Part shown: positions 17,200 through 26,291 of the stretch, in pieces
Numbering within the stretch: position 1 is the first letter of the stretch
Layout of the letters: each line of letters opens with the position of its first letter
DNA from: Dyadobacter sp.
GTDB taxonomy: Bacteria > Bacteroidota > Bacteroidia > Cytophagales > Spirosomataceae
Length of the DNA stretch: 64,000 bases
Assembly: GCF_017744695.1 (NCBI RefSeq)
Contig: NZ_JAGIAS010000011.1
Coordinates: 186,001-250,000 of the forward strand
Reading direction: 5' to 3'
Notes under the pieces: generated by a model
Seen by the model: the letters and a program-made list of their open reading frames with translations, nothing else
Database searches by the model: none
Told to the model about the DNA's origin: nothing
Program-made: the position numbers and the translations under genes

Positions 17200-20100
17200 T
17201 CACTCGTTGGAAGGAAGCCTTTCATTACCCCAGTTCATATTGGGTTCAGGCCCCATTTCGAGTACGAGCGATCCGCCTTTGAGCAGGTCGGAAGCCTTGA
17301 ACCAGAAACTGTTCAGCGGCTGACCGTTGAGGGTTGCGCGCTGGACATACACGTTCTTGCGCGAGGTGTTTTTAGCCTCAATCGTAAATGTTTTGCCCCT
17401 TCCAAACTGCTCCCCAAGGTCAATGACCGCTTTTTCAAACATCGGGCTGCCCACCTCGTAGATCGGGTCTACGCGCGTGCCCCCGTCGGTTTGGAAAAGG
17501 CCCAGTGCGGCCATCACAAACCAGGCACTCATTTGCCCTTGATCCTCGTCGCCCAGATAGGCATTCGAGACTTCGTGCCCGTAGTACCTGTCCAGCACTG
17601 AACGGCTCCATTTCTGGGTCAGCCAGGGCCTTTTGACCCAATTGAACAAAAAGGCGAAATGCATCGACTGCTGGTTGCCCTGCACCACGGGATAATCCCA
17701 GTACTGATCGTTTGGACCATTGTAGCGCCAGTTGACACTTTCCTTAAAACCCCAGTCGAGCCTTTCGACAAACTCATCTTCTCCGATGGCTTTCGCGAGC
17801 CCGGGGACGTCCTGCGGAACAAAAAAAGTGAGCTGCCAGGCATTTCCTTCCACATAATGATGGTTGGCGCCGGATTTAAAAGGATCAAAATCCGCGAGCC
17901 AGTGCCCGGTCGAATCCTTCATGCGCGCAAATCCGGTAGCGGGATCGATGACATTTTTCCACCAATTGGCCCGTTCTCCGAATGCCTTGTAATCGTCTTT
18001 TTTATGCAGTGCTTTCGCGAATTGAGAAACCGAATAGTCATCAAAGCTGTATTCCAGTGTGTTGGAAAAGCGTCCCTGGTCGTACGGTACGTAATGGTGT
18101 TTCAGATAGGTCAGTAAATCTTCGTTGCCGGCCCTGCCACCGCCCACGGCCGCGGCAGGAACAGTTTGCATTTTCCGGACAGCCTCATAGGCTTTGTCGA
18201 CATCGAAGCCGCGAATGCCCATCTGGTAGGCACCGACAATGAGCGGCACCTCGTGCTCGGCCACCATCACGGGAATATACTCCATCCCGGCAGGGCCTTT
18301 TGCCAGCCAGCCGCCGCGGTCGTACATCGCAAGCTGGGATCTAACCCAGCGGTTCGACCACTCCGGTGTCACCAGGTTCCAGAACTGGTTGAGATTCCAG
18401 AAAGTATTCCAGAATGCGTCGCATCCCAGCGCTATATCGTCTTTATCCTGAAATTTGTTGACATTCTCGTCTGCATCCCGCCAGCTGCCGTCCACGTCGC
18501 TGAATGCGTTCCTGCTCAGCGAGCGGTACATATTCGTGTAAAAACGCTCCTTTTCCCGCTTGTCGTTGCTGGAAATCGCCACCCGCCCCAGCAACGCATT
18601 CCAGACATTTTCCTGATTCACCCTCACCTTTTCAAAATCCCAGCCAAACGGGTCTGAAATTTCGGCTTTCAGGTTCAGTGACGCATTCCCCACACTCACG
18701 TACGAAATACCCGTGCGTACCTGCACGACCTTGTTCGCTTTTGTATCAAATTCCAGAAACAACCCCGCATTCCGGGCACTGTCTGCGGCGAGGTTGGTTT
18801 TCAGCCGTACTTCGTCGTTCAGCCACGTGCCGTAGTTCACGACAGGTTGATCCGTTTCGATCACAAAATGGACCGTGTACTGCTGGTCGATCCCTCCCGA
18901 CCAGACATTGCGTGAAAGTTGCTCGCTATACCCCTCGATCCGCCTGTCACTCACCTTGTCGATCTTCACCTTTCTGATTTTGTAGCCGTATTCGGTAGGA
19001 ATTTGCAGGTCCACCATCACCCGGCCCTTTTCGCTCTTTTGCCAGGTATATTTCTGAAACGACCCACGGGTAGTCGCGGTCAGTTCGGCGGTAATGTTAT
19101 TGTCGGTGAGATTTACCTTGTAATACCCCAAAGGCGCCTGCTCGGTAGCCTTATCGAACCGGGAGCGGTAACCGCTATCCGGGTCCGCCTGGTCACCGAT
19201 TTTCGTTTCCAACGGCCCGGCGGTAGGGAAAATGCCCAGGCCGGTCATGGTCCATTCGTGGATGTGGCTGAATGTTCCGATCGATTCGAAAGTAGGGTCG
19301 TATCCCGCCTGCCAGCCGCTGTTCTGGTTATCCGGACTGAGCTTGACCATGCTGAACGGCATCCACGGCCCCGGGGCGATCATCCACCGCGAATGCCCCG
19401 CCCCGAGCATGGTATTCACGTATCCGGCCGGCGTTTTGAGTTTTTGCTTATCCCGTTTCACCTTCCCGGATTTAACCAATTGATTATCCACAAAAACCTC
19501 AAATAGCGCAGAACCCGGCTGACCAACGGCAGGCATCGGCGCTTCCAACACATAGCGCTCCTGCTCTATTTTTTGGGACAAAATAATCTTCCCATCGAGT
19601 TTCACCTCCACCGAAGGCTCTCCTTCCAGCTGGGTAACGTCGATCAATAATGGCTGAATTGCCTCGCCATCCACATTCAACTCGTAATCGGCCGCTGCTA
19701 CATTTCGGAGCAATGCCTTTCCGGGTGTGGCGAGGGCGACCTGCGCCGGCCCTTCCAGTTTCACCTGGTCGAACATCAGCCAACCGCCCTGCAGCGTGGT
19801 CATCATCACCTCATTAACCCCCTGTTTCATCAGCATGGCTGGAATATCGATTGTCACGAGCTGCTCTTTGGGATTCACCGTCAGCTGATCCGGATTCTTG
19901 AAACCGGAGCCTTTTTTCAGCTTGAATTTCCAGGATTGGCCATTCACGAGCACTTTCAGAAGAGGCGCGTGCAAGGAATCGGTTTCGAGTACATCCACCA
20001 CAAGCCGCCATTTGCCCGAAGCCGGCTTCTTTTTAATATCAAACAGAACAGTCAGAAAATGTGACCTGATTCCCGAGGTCCCGCCGGTCCCACCCCAGCC

Positions 20101-20355
20101 GTTCACCGGCCCCGGCAGCACGTAAGGCCAGTCCTTTTGCGCCTGTGAACGCCCGACCAGGAAGAAATTATCCTCATAACCAAAATCATTTTCCAGAAAC
20201 CGCTTGTATCCGTCGGGGGCGAGCGCCATCCCGGACGGGGAATTGTCGGCGTCGCCAATCTTCCAGATCGTCTTTTGCTGCGCAAAGCCGGAGGTAACAA
20301 GCAATACGGATAACAGCAGAACGGCAAACGTTCGGGTAACAAGGCGGTTTTGCAT
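17200..20355 (-). CDS. GH92-family alpha-mannosidase-like glycoside hydrolase with N-terminal carbohydrate-binding domain
   Basis: This is a 1051-residue secreted enzyme with a signal peptide (about 1-25, ending GFAQ). An N-terminal beta-sandwich region (about 28-205, WKIGDADNSPSG, MLMKQGVNEV) resembles the carbohydrate-binding domain of PL4 lyases, and a linker domain follows. The GH92 catalytic region starts near residue 312 (MLGAGHSRWMIAPGPWMPF, FSHIHEWTMTGLG). GH92 enzymes are calcium-dependent exo-alpha-mannosidases. Glu836 in YVEGNAWQ is the expected general acid, and GDEDQGQMSAW (936-938 acidic) covers the base region; the common family form is GNEDxGQ, so Asp936 is a variant. It ends convergently 20 bp from the Usp gene. 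The AraC gene is divergent and a candidate regulator. Confidence 0.93.
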   Translation of the reverse strand: MQNRLVTRTFAVLLLSVLLVTSGFAQQKTIWKIGDADNSPSGMALAPDGYKRFLENDFGYEDNFFLVGRSQAQKDWPYVLPGPVNGWGGTGGTSGIRSHFLTVLFDIKKKPASGKWRLVVDVLETDSLHAPLLKVLVNGQSWKFKLKKGSGFKNPDQLTVNPKEQLVTIDIPAMLMKQGVNEVMMTTLQGGWLMFDQVKLEGPAQVALATPGKALLRNVAAADYELNVDGEAIQPLLIDVTQLEGEPSVEVKLDGKIILSQKIEQERYVLEAPMPAVGQPGSALFEVFVDNQLVKSGKVKRDKQKLKTPAGYVNTMLGAGHSRWMIAPGPWMPFSMVKLSPDNQNSGWQAGYDPTFESIGTFSHIHEWTMTGLGIFPTAGPLETKIGDQADPDSGYRSRFDKATEQAPLGYYKVNLTDNNITAELTATTRGSFQKYTWQKSEKGRVMVDLQIPTEYGYKIRKVKIDKVSDRRIEGYSEQLSRNVWSGGIDQQYTVHFVIETDQPVVNYGTWLNDEVRLKTNLAADSARNAGLFLEFDTKANKVVQVRTGISYVSVGNASLNLKAEISDPFGWDFEKVRVNQENVWNALLGRVAISSNDKREKERFYTNMYRSLSRNAFSDVDGSWRDADENVNKFQDKDDIALGCDAFWNTFWNLNQFWNLVTPEWSNRWVRSQLAMYDRGGWLAKGPAGMEYIPVMVAEHEVPLIVGAYQMGIRGFDVDKAYEAVRKMQTVPAAAVGGGRAGNEDLLTYLKHHYVPYDQGRFSNTLEYSFDDYSVSQFAKALHKKDDYKAFGERANWWKNVIDPATGFARMKDSTGHWLADFDPFKSGANHHYVEGNAWQLTFFVPQDVPGLAKAIGEDEFVERLDWGFKESVNWRYNGPNDQYWDYPVVQGNQQSMHFAFLFNWVKRPWLTQKWSRSVLDRYYGHEVSNAYLGDEDQGQMSAWFVMAALGLFQTDGGTRVDPIYEVGSPMFEKAVIDLGEQFGRGKTFTIEAKNTSRKNVYVQRATLNGQPLNSFWFKASDLLKGGSLVLEMGPEPNMNWGNERLPSNE

Positions 20356-20602
20356 AGGTTTAGGAATAAGCCAGATTTTTAATCAAAGAATATGTTTATA
20401 CAAACTATCCGATTAGCTACAACTGAAATAGAACTCAGAATCAGCATTTTTTACTAAAACCAGTATTCACACAATTGCTTCGCAAGTATAGTGGATATAG
20501 TTTGTATATACAAAGTAGCCTAAGTATTCTTCCGATTTTTTGCGTGAAAGCGGTCTGCACCGGGTATATTATCGGATCTTTCGGGCAACGGGCCCTTTGG
20601 GA

Positions 20603-21415
20603 ATGGAGCAGGAAAACAGCATTTATACAGAGCAGCGCATCACAGTCCCCAGTGAATTCACGGACGTGTTCACGCATTTTTACATGGCTCAAAACGCCAC
20701 TGCACTGGATGTTACCAAGGTATTGATACCCAGTTTCCAAACGATTATGGTATTCGGTTTCGGGCCTTCGGTAAGTTTCAAATCCTGTGGCAACAGCCTC
20801 GAAGTGCATGAATGTGTGGTATTGGGGCCCATCAAGCAGCCCATCGAATACACGCTGCCGGCAGGCTCCGATTTATTGGTGGCCAATTTCAAAGACGACG
20901 CCTTTTACCGTTTTTTTGGACTGGCTGTCCTTTCCGATCAAATCGCCGCGCATCCCGATGAGCTACTGGATGAAAACTGCTTTTCAGCGCTCTGGCTCCG
21001 CCTGAAAAATGAACCGGCAGCGGAGCGGGTAAAGCTGATCCTCGATTTTTGCAGGCCTTATCTTCGGCCGAGGCATTTGTCGGCCAGTAGCTTCACGGAA
21101 GAGAATGCGGACTACGCGGTTGTCAACCCTATTAAAACCGTGGCGCAGAAAACGGGGCAAAGTGAACGGAATGCCCAGCTTAACCACAAGAAATACTTCG
21201 GGTTTACGGCCAAGGAAAAAGGCCGCTATGAAAAATTTTCGAAAGCCATCCAATTGTTGCAAAGCACTTCCGGTAAGGTGGATTGGCTTCAAATCGCGGA
21301 AACTTGTGGCTATTATGATCAAAGCCAGCTCATCCGCGACTTCAACCATTACCTCAACCTGAGTCCCCGCCGGTACATTCAATTCCAGAAAGACATCTGC
21401 AAAGCCGGCGGCTGA
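20603..21415 (+). CDS. AraC-family transcriptional regulator (N-terminal DUF6597-like)
   Basis: From the ATG at 20603 this is a 270-residue cytosolic regulator; an upstream TTG extension is not needed. The N-terminal region (about 1-110) looks like the cupin-like sensor of DUF6597 AraC proteins, with LGPIKQPIEYTLPAGSD. The C-terminal AraC HTH carries KYFGFTAKEKGRYEKFSKAI, IAETCGYYDQSQLIRDFNHY and the closing LSPRRYIQFQKD, all diagnostic. It is divergent from the GH92 gene (247 bp apart) and 76 bp upstream of an NmrA-like oxidoreductase; either could be its target. Similar pairs of AraC plus NmrA-like gene are common, so the oxidoreductase is the likelier partner. Confidence 0.9.
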   Translation: MEQENSIYTEQRITVPSEFTDVFTHFYMAQNATALDVTKVLIPSFQTIMVFGFGPSVSFKSCGNSLEVHECVVLGPIKQPIEYTLPAGSDLLVANFKDDAFYRFFGLAVLSDQIAAHPDELLDENCFSALWLRLKNEPAAERVKLILDFCRPYLRPRHLSASSFTEENADYAVVNPIKTVAQKTGQSERNAQLNHKKYFGFTAKEKGRYEKFSKAIQLLQSTSGKVDWLQIAETCGYYDQSQLIRDFNHYLNLSPRRYIQFQKDICKAGG

Positions 21416-21491
21416 CCGGTGCGGTTTTCGTTTTCTTACAATTTTAGCGATGCGGGATCCATGAATTTTGTGCTGTACAAAAAACAACAGT

Positions 21492-22358
21492 ATGAAACAG
21501 ACCAGCATCTTTCTCACCGGCGCAACAGGCGCGGTAGGATCACAACTCGTTCAACAGCTTTCATCGCTCAATATCGGTTTCAAAGCCCTCGTGCGCACAC
21601 CAGAGCAAGCCGGGCAACTGAATAAGCTGCCCAATGCGGAAGCCATTATAGGCGATCTGGCCGAGCCGACAACTTTTGAACATGCTCTGACGGGTATTGA
21701 AAAGGCCTTCCTTTTGACCAACTCATCCGAACAGGCTGAATCGTTGCAGATGGGTTTCGTGGAAGCTGCTCACAGGGCCGGCGTCGGGCACATTGTCAAG
21801 CTTTCCCAATTTGCGGCGGACGAATCATCCCCGGTACGGTTCCTGCGCTACCATGCCCGGGTTGAAAACCGGATCAGGGAGCTAGGCCTTGGGTACACCT
21901 TCCTGCGCCCCAATTTATACATGCAAGGTCTATTGGCCTTTAAAGAACAAATTAGATACCACGGCCAGTTTTTCGCGGCGATCGGGCAGGCCCGGGTGAG
22001 CCTGGTCGATGTGCGGGATATTGCGGCCATCGCCGCCGTTGCGTTGACAGAACCAGGATACGAAGATCAAATCTACGATATCACCGGTCCCGAAGCACTG
22101 AGCCATTATCAACTCGCTGAAACACTGTCACATGTTCTTGGCAAACCGGTCAATTTCATCGACGTATCCCCCGCACAGATGGAGCAGGCCCTCGCCGGAG
22201 CCGGATTCCCGGAATGGCAGATAGGCGGCCTGATCGAGGATTATGCGCATTATGCGCGGGAAGAGGCAGCAGCCGTGTCCGACGCGGTCGCCCGCGTTAC
22301 CGGTCGGAACGCTATTGGTTTCGAGCAGTTTGTAAAAGACCACTGCTTTCTGTTGTAG
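21492..22358 (+). CDS. NmrA-like NAD(P)-binding oxidoreductase
   Basis: From ATG 21492 this is a 288-residue atypical SDR of the NmrA/YtfG type. The nucleotide-binding loop FLTGATGAVGSQLVQQL is at the N-terminus. The canonical SDR catalytic tyrosine motif is not evident; the middle of the protein reads HIVKLSQFAADESSPVRFLR, as in NmrA-like and quinone-oxidoreductase-2-like proteins. A substrate-domain segment YDITGPEALSHYQLAETLSH follows. Such proteins sense or reduce small electrophiles or quinones with NAD(P)H. The gene follows the AraC regulator by 76 bp, and a bidirectional terminator lies after it. Confidence 0.88.
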   Translation: MKQTSIFLTGATGAVGSQLVQQLSSLNIGFKALVRTPEQAGQLNKLPNAEAIIGDLAEPTTFEHALTGIEKAFLLTNSSEQAESLQMGFVEAAHRAGVGHIVKLSQFAADESSPVRFLRYHARVENRIRELGLGYTFLRPNLYMQGLLAFKEQIRYHGQFFAAIGQARVSLVDVRDIAAIAAVALTEPGYEDQIYDITGPEALSHYQLAETLSHVLGKPVNFIDVSPAQMEQALAGAGFPEWQIGGLIEDYAHYAREEAAAVSDAVARVTGRNAIGFEQFVKDHCFLL

Positions 22359-22389
22359 TAAAAAGTGGGGTTGATTAACTGATAATGAC

Positions 22390-22417
22390 AAAAAGCGCCC
22401 AAATCAAGGCGCTTTTT
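22390..22417. terminator. Bidirectional terminator between NmrA-like gene and lipoprotein gene
   Basis: AAAAAGCGCC (22390-22399) pairs perfectly with GGCGCTTTTT (22408-22417) across an 8-nt loop, giving U-tracts in both directions. It separates the gene ending at 22358 (+) from the one ending at 22449 (-). Confidence 0.85.
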
Positions 22418-22448
22418 GCAAATCATCCATTGGCCCGTAAACAACCAC

Positions 22449-23144
22449 TCATTCCGGCTTCTTCACCGACATCGTATCGTACCGCGTAACGGTAAAAATG
22501 TCGATGGCTTTGCTATCCGGCTTAAATGAAGAGCGGAAATTCAGCAACGTCCCGGGTTTCCAGTCGGGAATTTTACTTTCCTGAACTTGCGGACCAACGA
22601 ACAGGGATTTGGTTTTCAAATCGGTTGATGTGTATTTAAGTTCTGTGTTGACATTCACTGTATCGGGGGTATTCCAGCTCACTTTCAGCATTTTGAGCGT
22701 CGAGTCGTAAGACGCTTCGCTGATGGTGCGGTTCAGCAACCCGTTTTCGTAGTTTGCTCCGAATGTTCTCCCATTGAAACGCAGCGGCACCGAGCGGTTA
22801 CCCTTCGCATCCAGCGAGTACATTTCGAAGTTATACGATCCTTCCGGCAGCGGATTGATCATAATCCGGACGGTGTCGCCGATCAGGTCGGACGGGACGG
22901 CGGCTTCCATGGAATCGGCCTTATTGTTCCAATACAATTTATAGGCCGTGACGCGCGGATCGGCGCTCAGGACCCACAGTAGCTGCGTCCTGTTCCTTCC
23001 CGACGCGATCAGCATGGTATCGCCGCGCCCCGGGTATACGATTTCTCCACCTGCCTGGTATTTTTTGAAATCGTCCCAGTCGGTACACGATACCAGCGCA
23101 CAAACAATCAACAGCAATCCAGTGATTTTATATTTGATAACCAT
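22449..23144 (-). CDS. DUF4998-type outer membrane lipoprotein
   Basis: This is a 231-residue lipoprotein with a signal peptide and lipobox ALVSC (Cys20). The mature part begins with a segment typical of DUF4998 proteins (YPGRGDTMLIASGRNRTQL), in which an immunoglobulin/FN3-like fold is expected; a second strand-rich domain follows. These proteins sit at the end of SusC/SusD operons together with DUF4959/DUF5000 proteins and are thought to be surface glycan-binding accessories. It is the last gene of the operon that starts at 29849, 17 bp after its neighbour. Direct ligand evidence is absent. Confidence 0.8.
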   Translation of the reverse strand: MVIKYKITGLLLIVCALVSCTDWDDFKKYQAGGEIVYPGRGDTMLIASGRNRTQLLWVLSADPRVTAYKLYWNNKADSMEAAVPSDLIGDTVRIMINPLPEGSYNFEMYSLDAKGNRSVPLRFNGRTFGANYENGLLNRTISEASYDSTLKMLKVSWNTPDTVNVNTELKYTSTDLKTKSLFVGPQVQESKIPDWKPGTLLNFRSSFKPDSKAIDIFTVTRYDTMSVKKPE

Positions 23145-23161
23145 AAAATGTCAGTTTAGAA

Positions 23162-24352
23162 TTATTTGGTATCACCCCAGAAAGTGAGCTCGGTAAAATG
23201 GACAAACTTGGTATCCGACCAGTTCTGGTGGATCTGCATCCGTATATAACGGACCTTCGGCGCCGAAAGCGGGAATACAAACTCCTCCCCGGCCGACATG
23301 TAAGCAATATCTTCACCGGTATTCACCCCATAAGGGCTCCCCGACGGCTTGATCGACTCACAATCCATCAGCTTGGTCCAGCCATTGAAACTCCCGTCCG
23401 GGTTAGGGGCCTTTTCGCTGCCCCACATGGTCCATTTACGCGGGTTACCGTGTTTGTAGAACCAGTCTCCCTGCCGTTGCCATAACCTGAACCGGCTTAG
23501 CTTGGCCGTCGTGCCCAGGTCGAATGTGAAGTGGATCGGCATATCGCGGTCGGAGAGCGGGATGGTATGGAAACCCGGCTCGTTCGTCAGATCGTCCCAG
23601 AGAAATGGAATGCGCCAGCCGTAACCGCTCTCCTCATCGGTGGGTAGCACGTATTCCCGGAACCGGGTTTTATCCAGTTTCTTTTCAAAAAATGGTTTTA
23701 CCTCCTTAAAAACGGTGTCGGAGTAATTGTTCCAGCGGTCGCGCACGTACACGCCAAACTTCCTGCTGAGGGTATCGAATCCCCTTGCGGCAAATGAGCC
23801 GCCTTTCATTTGCGTGTACAATGTTTCGGTGGGAATGAAATCGCCGTTGTTGTCGGTGGTAATGACCACGATCGCCAGCTTGGCCTCCGACGGGTTATTG
23901 AATGCGACATTGAGCCCTCCAAAATCGACGCCCAGTTGCAGCGAGTTAAAAACGGTTTGCACAGGCGGGGCCTGCGGTGCGATTTTCACGATCACCGGCT
24001 CCGATTTGTTGTCGCTTTTGTCGACAGAATACAATTTCACCTCATAGTCCCCGGCAGCAGAAAACCCTTCTACGGTCAGTTTGTTGGTATAATGCGATGC
24101 CTTTGCTTCGCTGACCTGCTTCGTGGCTTCATTAATGACATATTCCGCCATGACATATTGCAGGTCTTCATCGGCGGGGAGCGAGTAAGTAATTGTCGCA
24201 CCACCCGGGAAATTGACTACCGAGGTGTTGGTCACCACACCGGGCTTCGTCGCATCCGCGCCCAGGGGTTTGCGGATCTCGTCGGTGTCGGCGCAGGAGC
24301 AAATCCACGCCGATATCCATGCAAATGCGAATAATATCTTGATCTTTTTCAT
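23162..24352 (-). CDS. DUF4959/DUF5126/DUF5000 surface lipoprotein (discoidin-like C-terminus)
   Basis: This is a 396-residue lipoprotein (lipobox ICSC, Cys20). The order is a DUF4959-like domain (about 20-120), a DUF5126-like domain (about 125-230) and a C-terminal DUF5000/F5-8-type-C-like domain (about 235-396) with FTFDLGTTAKLSRFRLWQR, NPRKWTMWGSEKAPNPDGS and the closing FTELTFWG. The C-terminal fold is a galactose-binding beta-sandwich, so it probably binds glycan at the cell surface next to the SusC/SusD complex. It sits 12 bp after the SusD gene and 17 bp before the DUF4998 gene, clearly in one operon. Confidence 0.85.
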   Translation of the reverse strand: MKKIKILFAFAWISAWICSCADTDEIRKPLGADATKPGVVTNTSVVNFPGGATITYSLPADEDLQYVMAEYVINEATKQVSEAKASHYTNKLTVEGFSAAGDYEVKLYSVDKSDNKSEPVIVKIAPQAPPVQTVFNSLQLGVDFGGLNVAFNNPSEAKLAIVVITTDNNGDFIPTETLYTQMKGGSFAARGFDTLSRKFGVYVRDRWNNYSDTVFKEVKPFFEKKLDKTRFREYVLPTDEESGYGWRIPFLWDDLTNEPGFHTIPLSDRDMPIHFTFDLGTTAKLSRFRLWQRQGDWFYKHGNPRKWTMWGSEKAPNPDGSFNGWTKLMDCESIKPSGSPYGVNTGEDIAYMSAGEEFVFPLSAPKVRYIRMQIHQNWSDTKFVHFTELTFWGDTK

Positions 24353-24364
24353 AGACGACAGCGT

Positions 24365-26281
24365 TTACCAGCCTGGGTTTTGAACAAGGTTCGGGTTAAC
24401 AATGAGAGAGTTTTCGGAGATGGGCCAGAAGTAGTCTTTCAGGCTGAAACTGCTGGTGTAAATCGGTTTCACCCGGTAGTAGTTGACCGCCTCGCGCTGG
24501 GCAATATCCCACCCGTTCACCGATCTTTGCAGGTAATTTTCAGCCACCCGCCATCTGCGGAGGTCCCAAAACCTTTTTCCCTCAAAAACCAGCTCGATAA
24601 GCCGCTCGCGCTGGATAATTTCACGCAAACCATCCTTGCCGGTGAACTTGGAAGGCTTGCTGGAGTATTTCGTCCACGACTCCACGACCCCTTTCAGACC
24701 TGCCCGGGCCCGTACCTTGTCGATCCAACCGTATACTTCCGCGGATGGCCCTTTCGACTCATTCAATGCCTCCGCGTACAACAGGTACAGGTCCGCGAGG
24801 CGGATGATCGGGAACGGATAGCCTTCCACATTGTACTGCTGCGCGGGGTCGTTGATCGTATTATTGTAATTAGCCAGTTTTTTAGGCCAATATCCGGTTA
24901 CGGAATACAGGGAAGCCCCCTGCCTGCCGCCGGTTTGCCCCAGTTTCCCTTCGAGTACCCAGGTATTGTCGTCGTCGTTTTTCCCCTGACCGAACCAAAT
25001 GCCTCCGTCGAAGCCCAGGTCTGCGTAAAAGCGCGGCTCGCGGTCGAAATTGAGCTGGACGGTCGTATAGCCTTCCTTGATGTAATAGCGTTCGCTTTTC
25101 AATGCTTTTCGCAATGCGGTGAAGCGGGTGCCGTATTTGTAGGTTTTATCTTCCTCTATCGGCACGCCGTTGTTGCTGTAAAACATCTCGGCGATGTGCA
25201 ATGGCGGTGCAAGCATGGAGCCAATGCTTTCATTGGGAATCGTACCGGTAAAGGGGCTTAGCCGTGCCTGAGAGAGCGACTGAAAGCCCCGGCCGCCGCC
25301 GCCGGTCGAATTGGAAGCTCCCCAGATGAGTTCGACATTCCATTTGTCGGTCACCGCCGCACGGATCGACATCAGGCGCTGCGTCGAATCGGAAACCTTG
25401 GTGGTGACCGAACGGGGCACGAACTCATAAAGCCGGTGTCCGTTTGCCTCGCAGGCTGTAATCGCCTCCCGGCAGGCCTGGGCCGCATGCTCCCATTTTT
25501 CGGGGCTCGCTGTGCTGCTGAACAGCGGCTCGTTATCCTTATTCCTGAAATTGGCGTAATTCTGGTTACCATTAAAAAGCGGGCTGGCCGCGGTGGTGAG
25601 TATTTCGGCTTTGATCGCCAGCGCGATGGGCTTTGTAATCCTTCCCAGTTCCGAAAACTCGTTGGGTAGAATCACCGGAAGGTCCGCAGCCGCCTCGTCG
25701 ATCAGGCTTACCGTGTAGTTGAAAACGGAATCGACGTGCTGCCTTTTGACCTTTACCTGCTCCGCCGAAGCTGAAATCGGCAGGTTGTTTTTGATGATCG
25801 GGATCGGCCCGTACATCCTGACCAGACAATAATGGTAATAGGCTTTCAGGAATTTCACTTCCGCCACCCATCTTTTCTTCTCAAAATCGGTGAGGTCGCG
25901 AACCTTGTCGATGTTTTCCAAAAATATATTGCATTCGCGGAGTGCCTGAAAATATTTACCGTCCCAGTAATTGGCGATCGGTGAAACGATGTTCTGCTCT
26001 CCCCTAGCGATCCGGTAAAGGCTGCCGTTGATATTTCCGAGTACGGGATATACCGTCGCAAATTCGTCGCCGGTCAGAAAACCGGGATCAGCCCCTTCGT
26101 TACCGAACTGCGGGAGATTGTTGTAGCAGGTAAAAAGGTATTTTTCCGCATCTGCGCGCATTTTGAATGCGTTGTCGATGGTCGCCACGTTGTCCGGGAC
26201 AATATCGAGGTATTTCCGGCAGCCTGCGGTGGTCAGTGCGAGCATGGCCGCGAGGCAAAAACTGGTGTACAGTAATTTCAT
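24365..26281 (-). CDS. SusD/RagB-family outer membrane lipoprotein
   Basis: This is a 638-residue SusD protein, at the long end of the family. The lipobox is TAGC (Cys21), followed by RKYLDIVPDN. The core shows VAEVKFLKAYYHYCLVRMYG, YPFPIIRLADLYLLYAEALN and ERLIELVFEGKRFWDLRRWR, and the protein ends LVQNPGW. It lies 10 bp after the STN-bearing SusC and heads the lipoprotein part of the operon. With the sigma factor and FecR upstream it belongs to a locus induced by its own substrate. The substrate cannot be named, but the DUF5000 partner suggests a host- or plant-type glycan. Confidence 0.95.
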   Translation of the reverse strand: MKLLYTSFCLAAMLALTTAGCRKYLDIVPDNVATIDNAFKMRADAEKYLFTCYNNLPQFGNEGADPGFLTGDEFATVYPVLGNINGSLYRIARGEQNIVSPIANYWDGKYFQALRECNIFLENIDKVRDLTDFEKKRWVAEVKFLKAYYHYCLVRMYGPIPIIKNNLPISASAEQVKVKRQHVDSVFNYTVSLIDEAAADLPVILPNEFSELGRITKPIALAIKAEILTTAASPLFNGNQNYANFRNKDNEPLFSSTASPEKWEHAAQACREAITACEANGHRLYEFVPRSVTTKVSDSTQRLMSIRAAVTDKWNVELIWGASNSTGGGGRGFQSLSQARLSPFTGTIPNESIGSMLAPPLHIAEMFYSNNGVPIEEDKTYKYGTRFTALRKALKSERYYIKEGYTTVQLNFDREPRFYADLGFDGGIWFGQGKNDDDNTWVLEGKLGQTGGRQGASLYSVTGYWPKKLANYNNTINDPAQQYNVEGYPFPIIRLADLYLLYAEALNESKGPSAEVYGWIDKVRARAGLKGVVESWTKYSSKPSKFTGKDGLREIIQRERLIELVFEGKRFWDLRRWRVAENYLQRSVNGWDIAQREAVNYYRVKPIYTSSFSLKDYFWPISENSLIVNPNLVQNPGW

Positions 26282-26291
26282 AGTATGAAGC

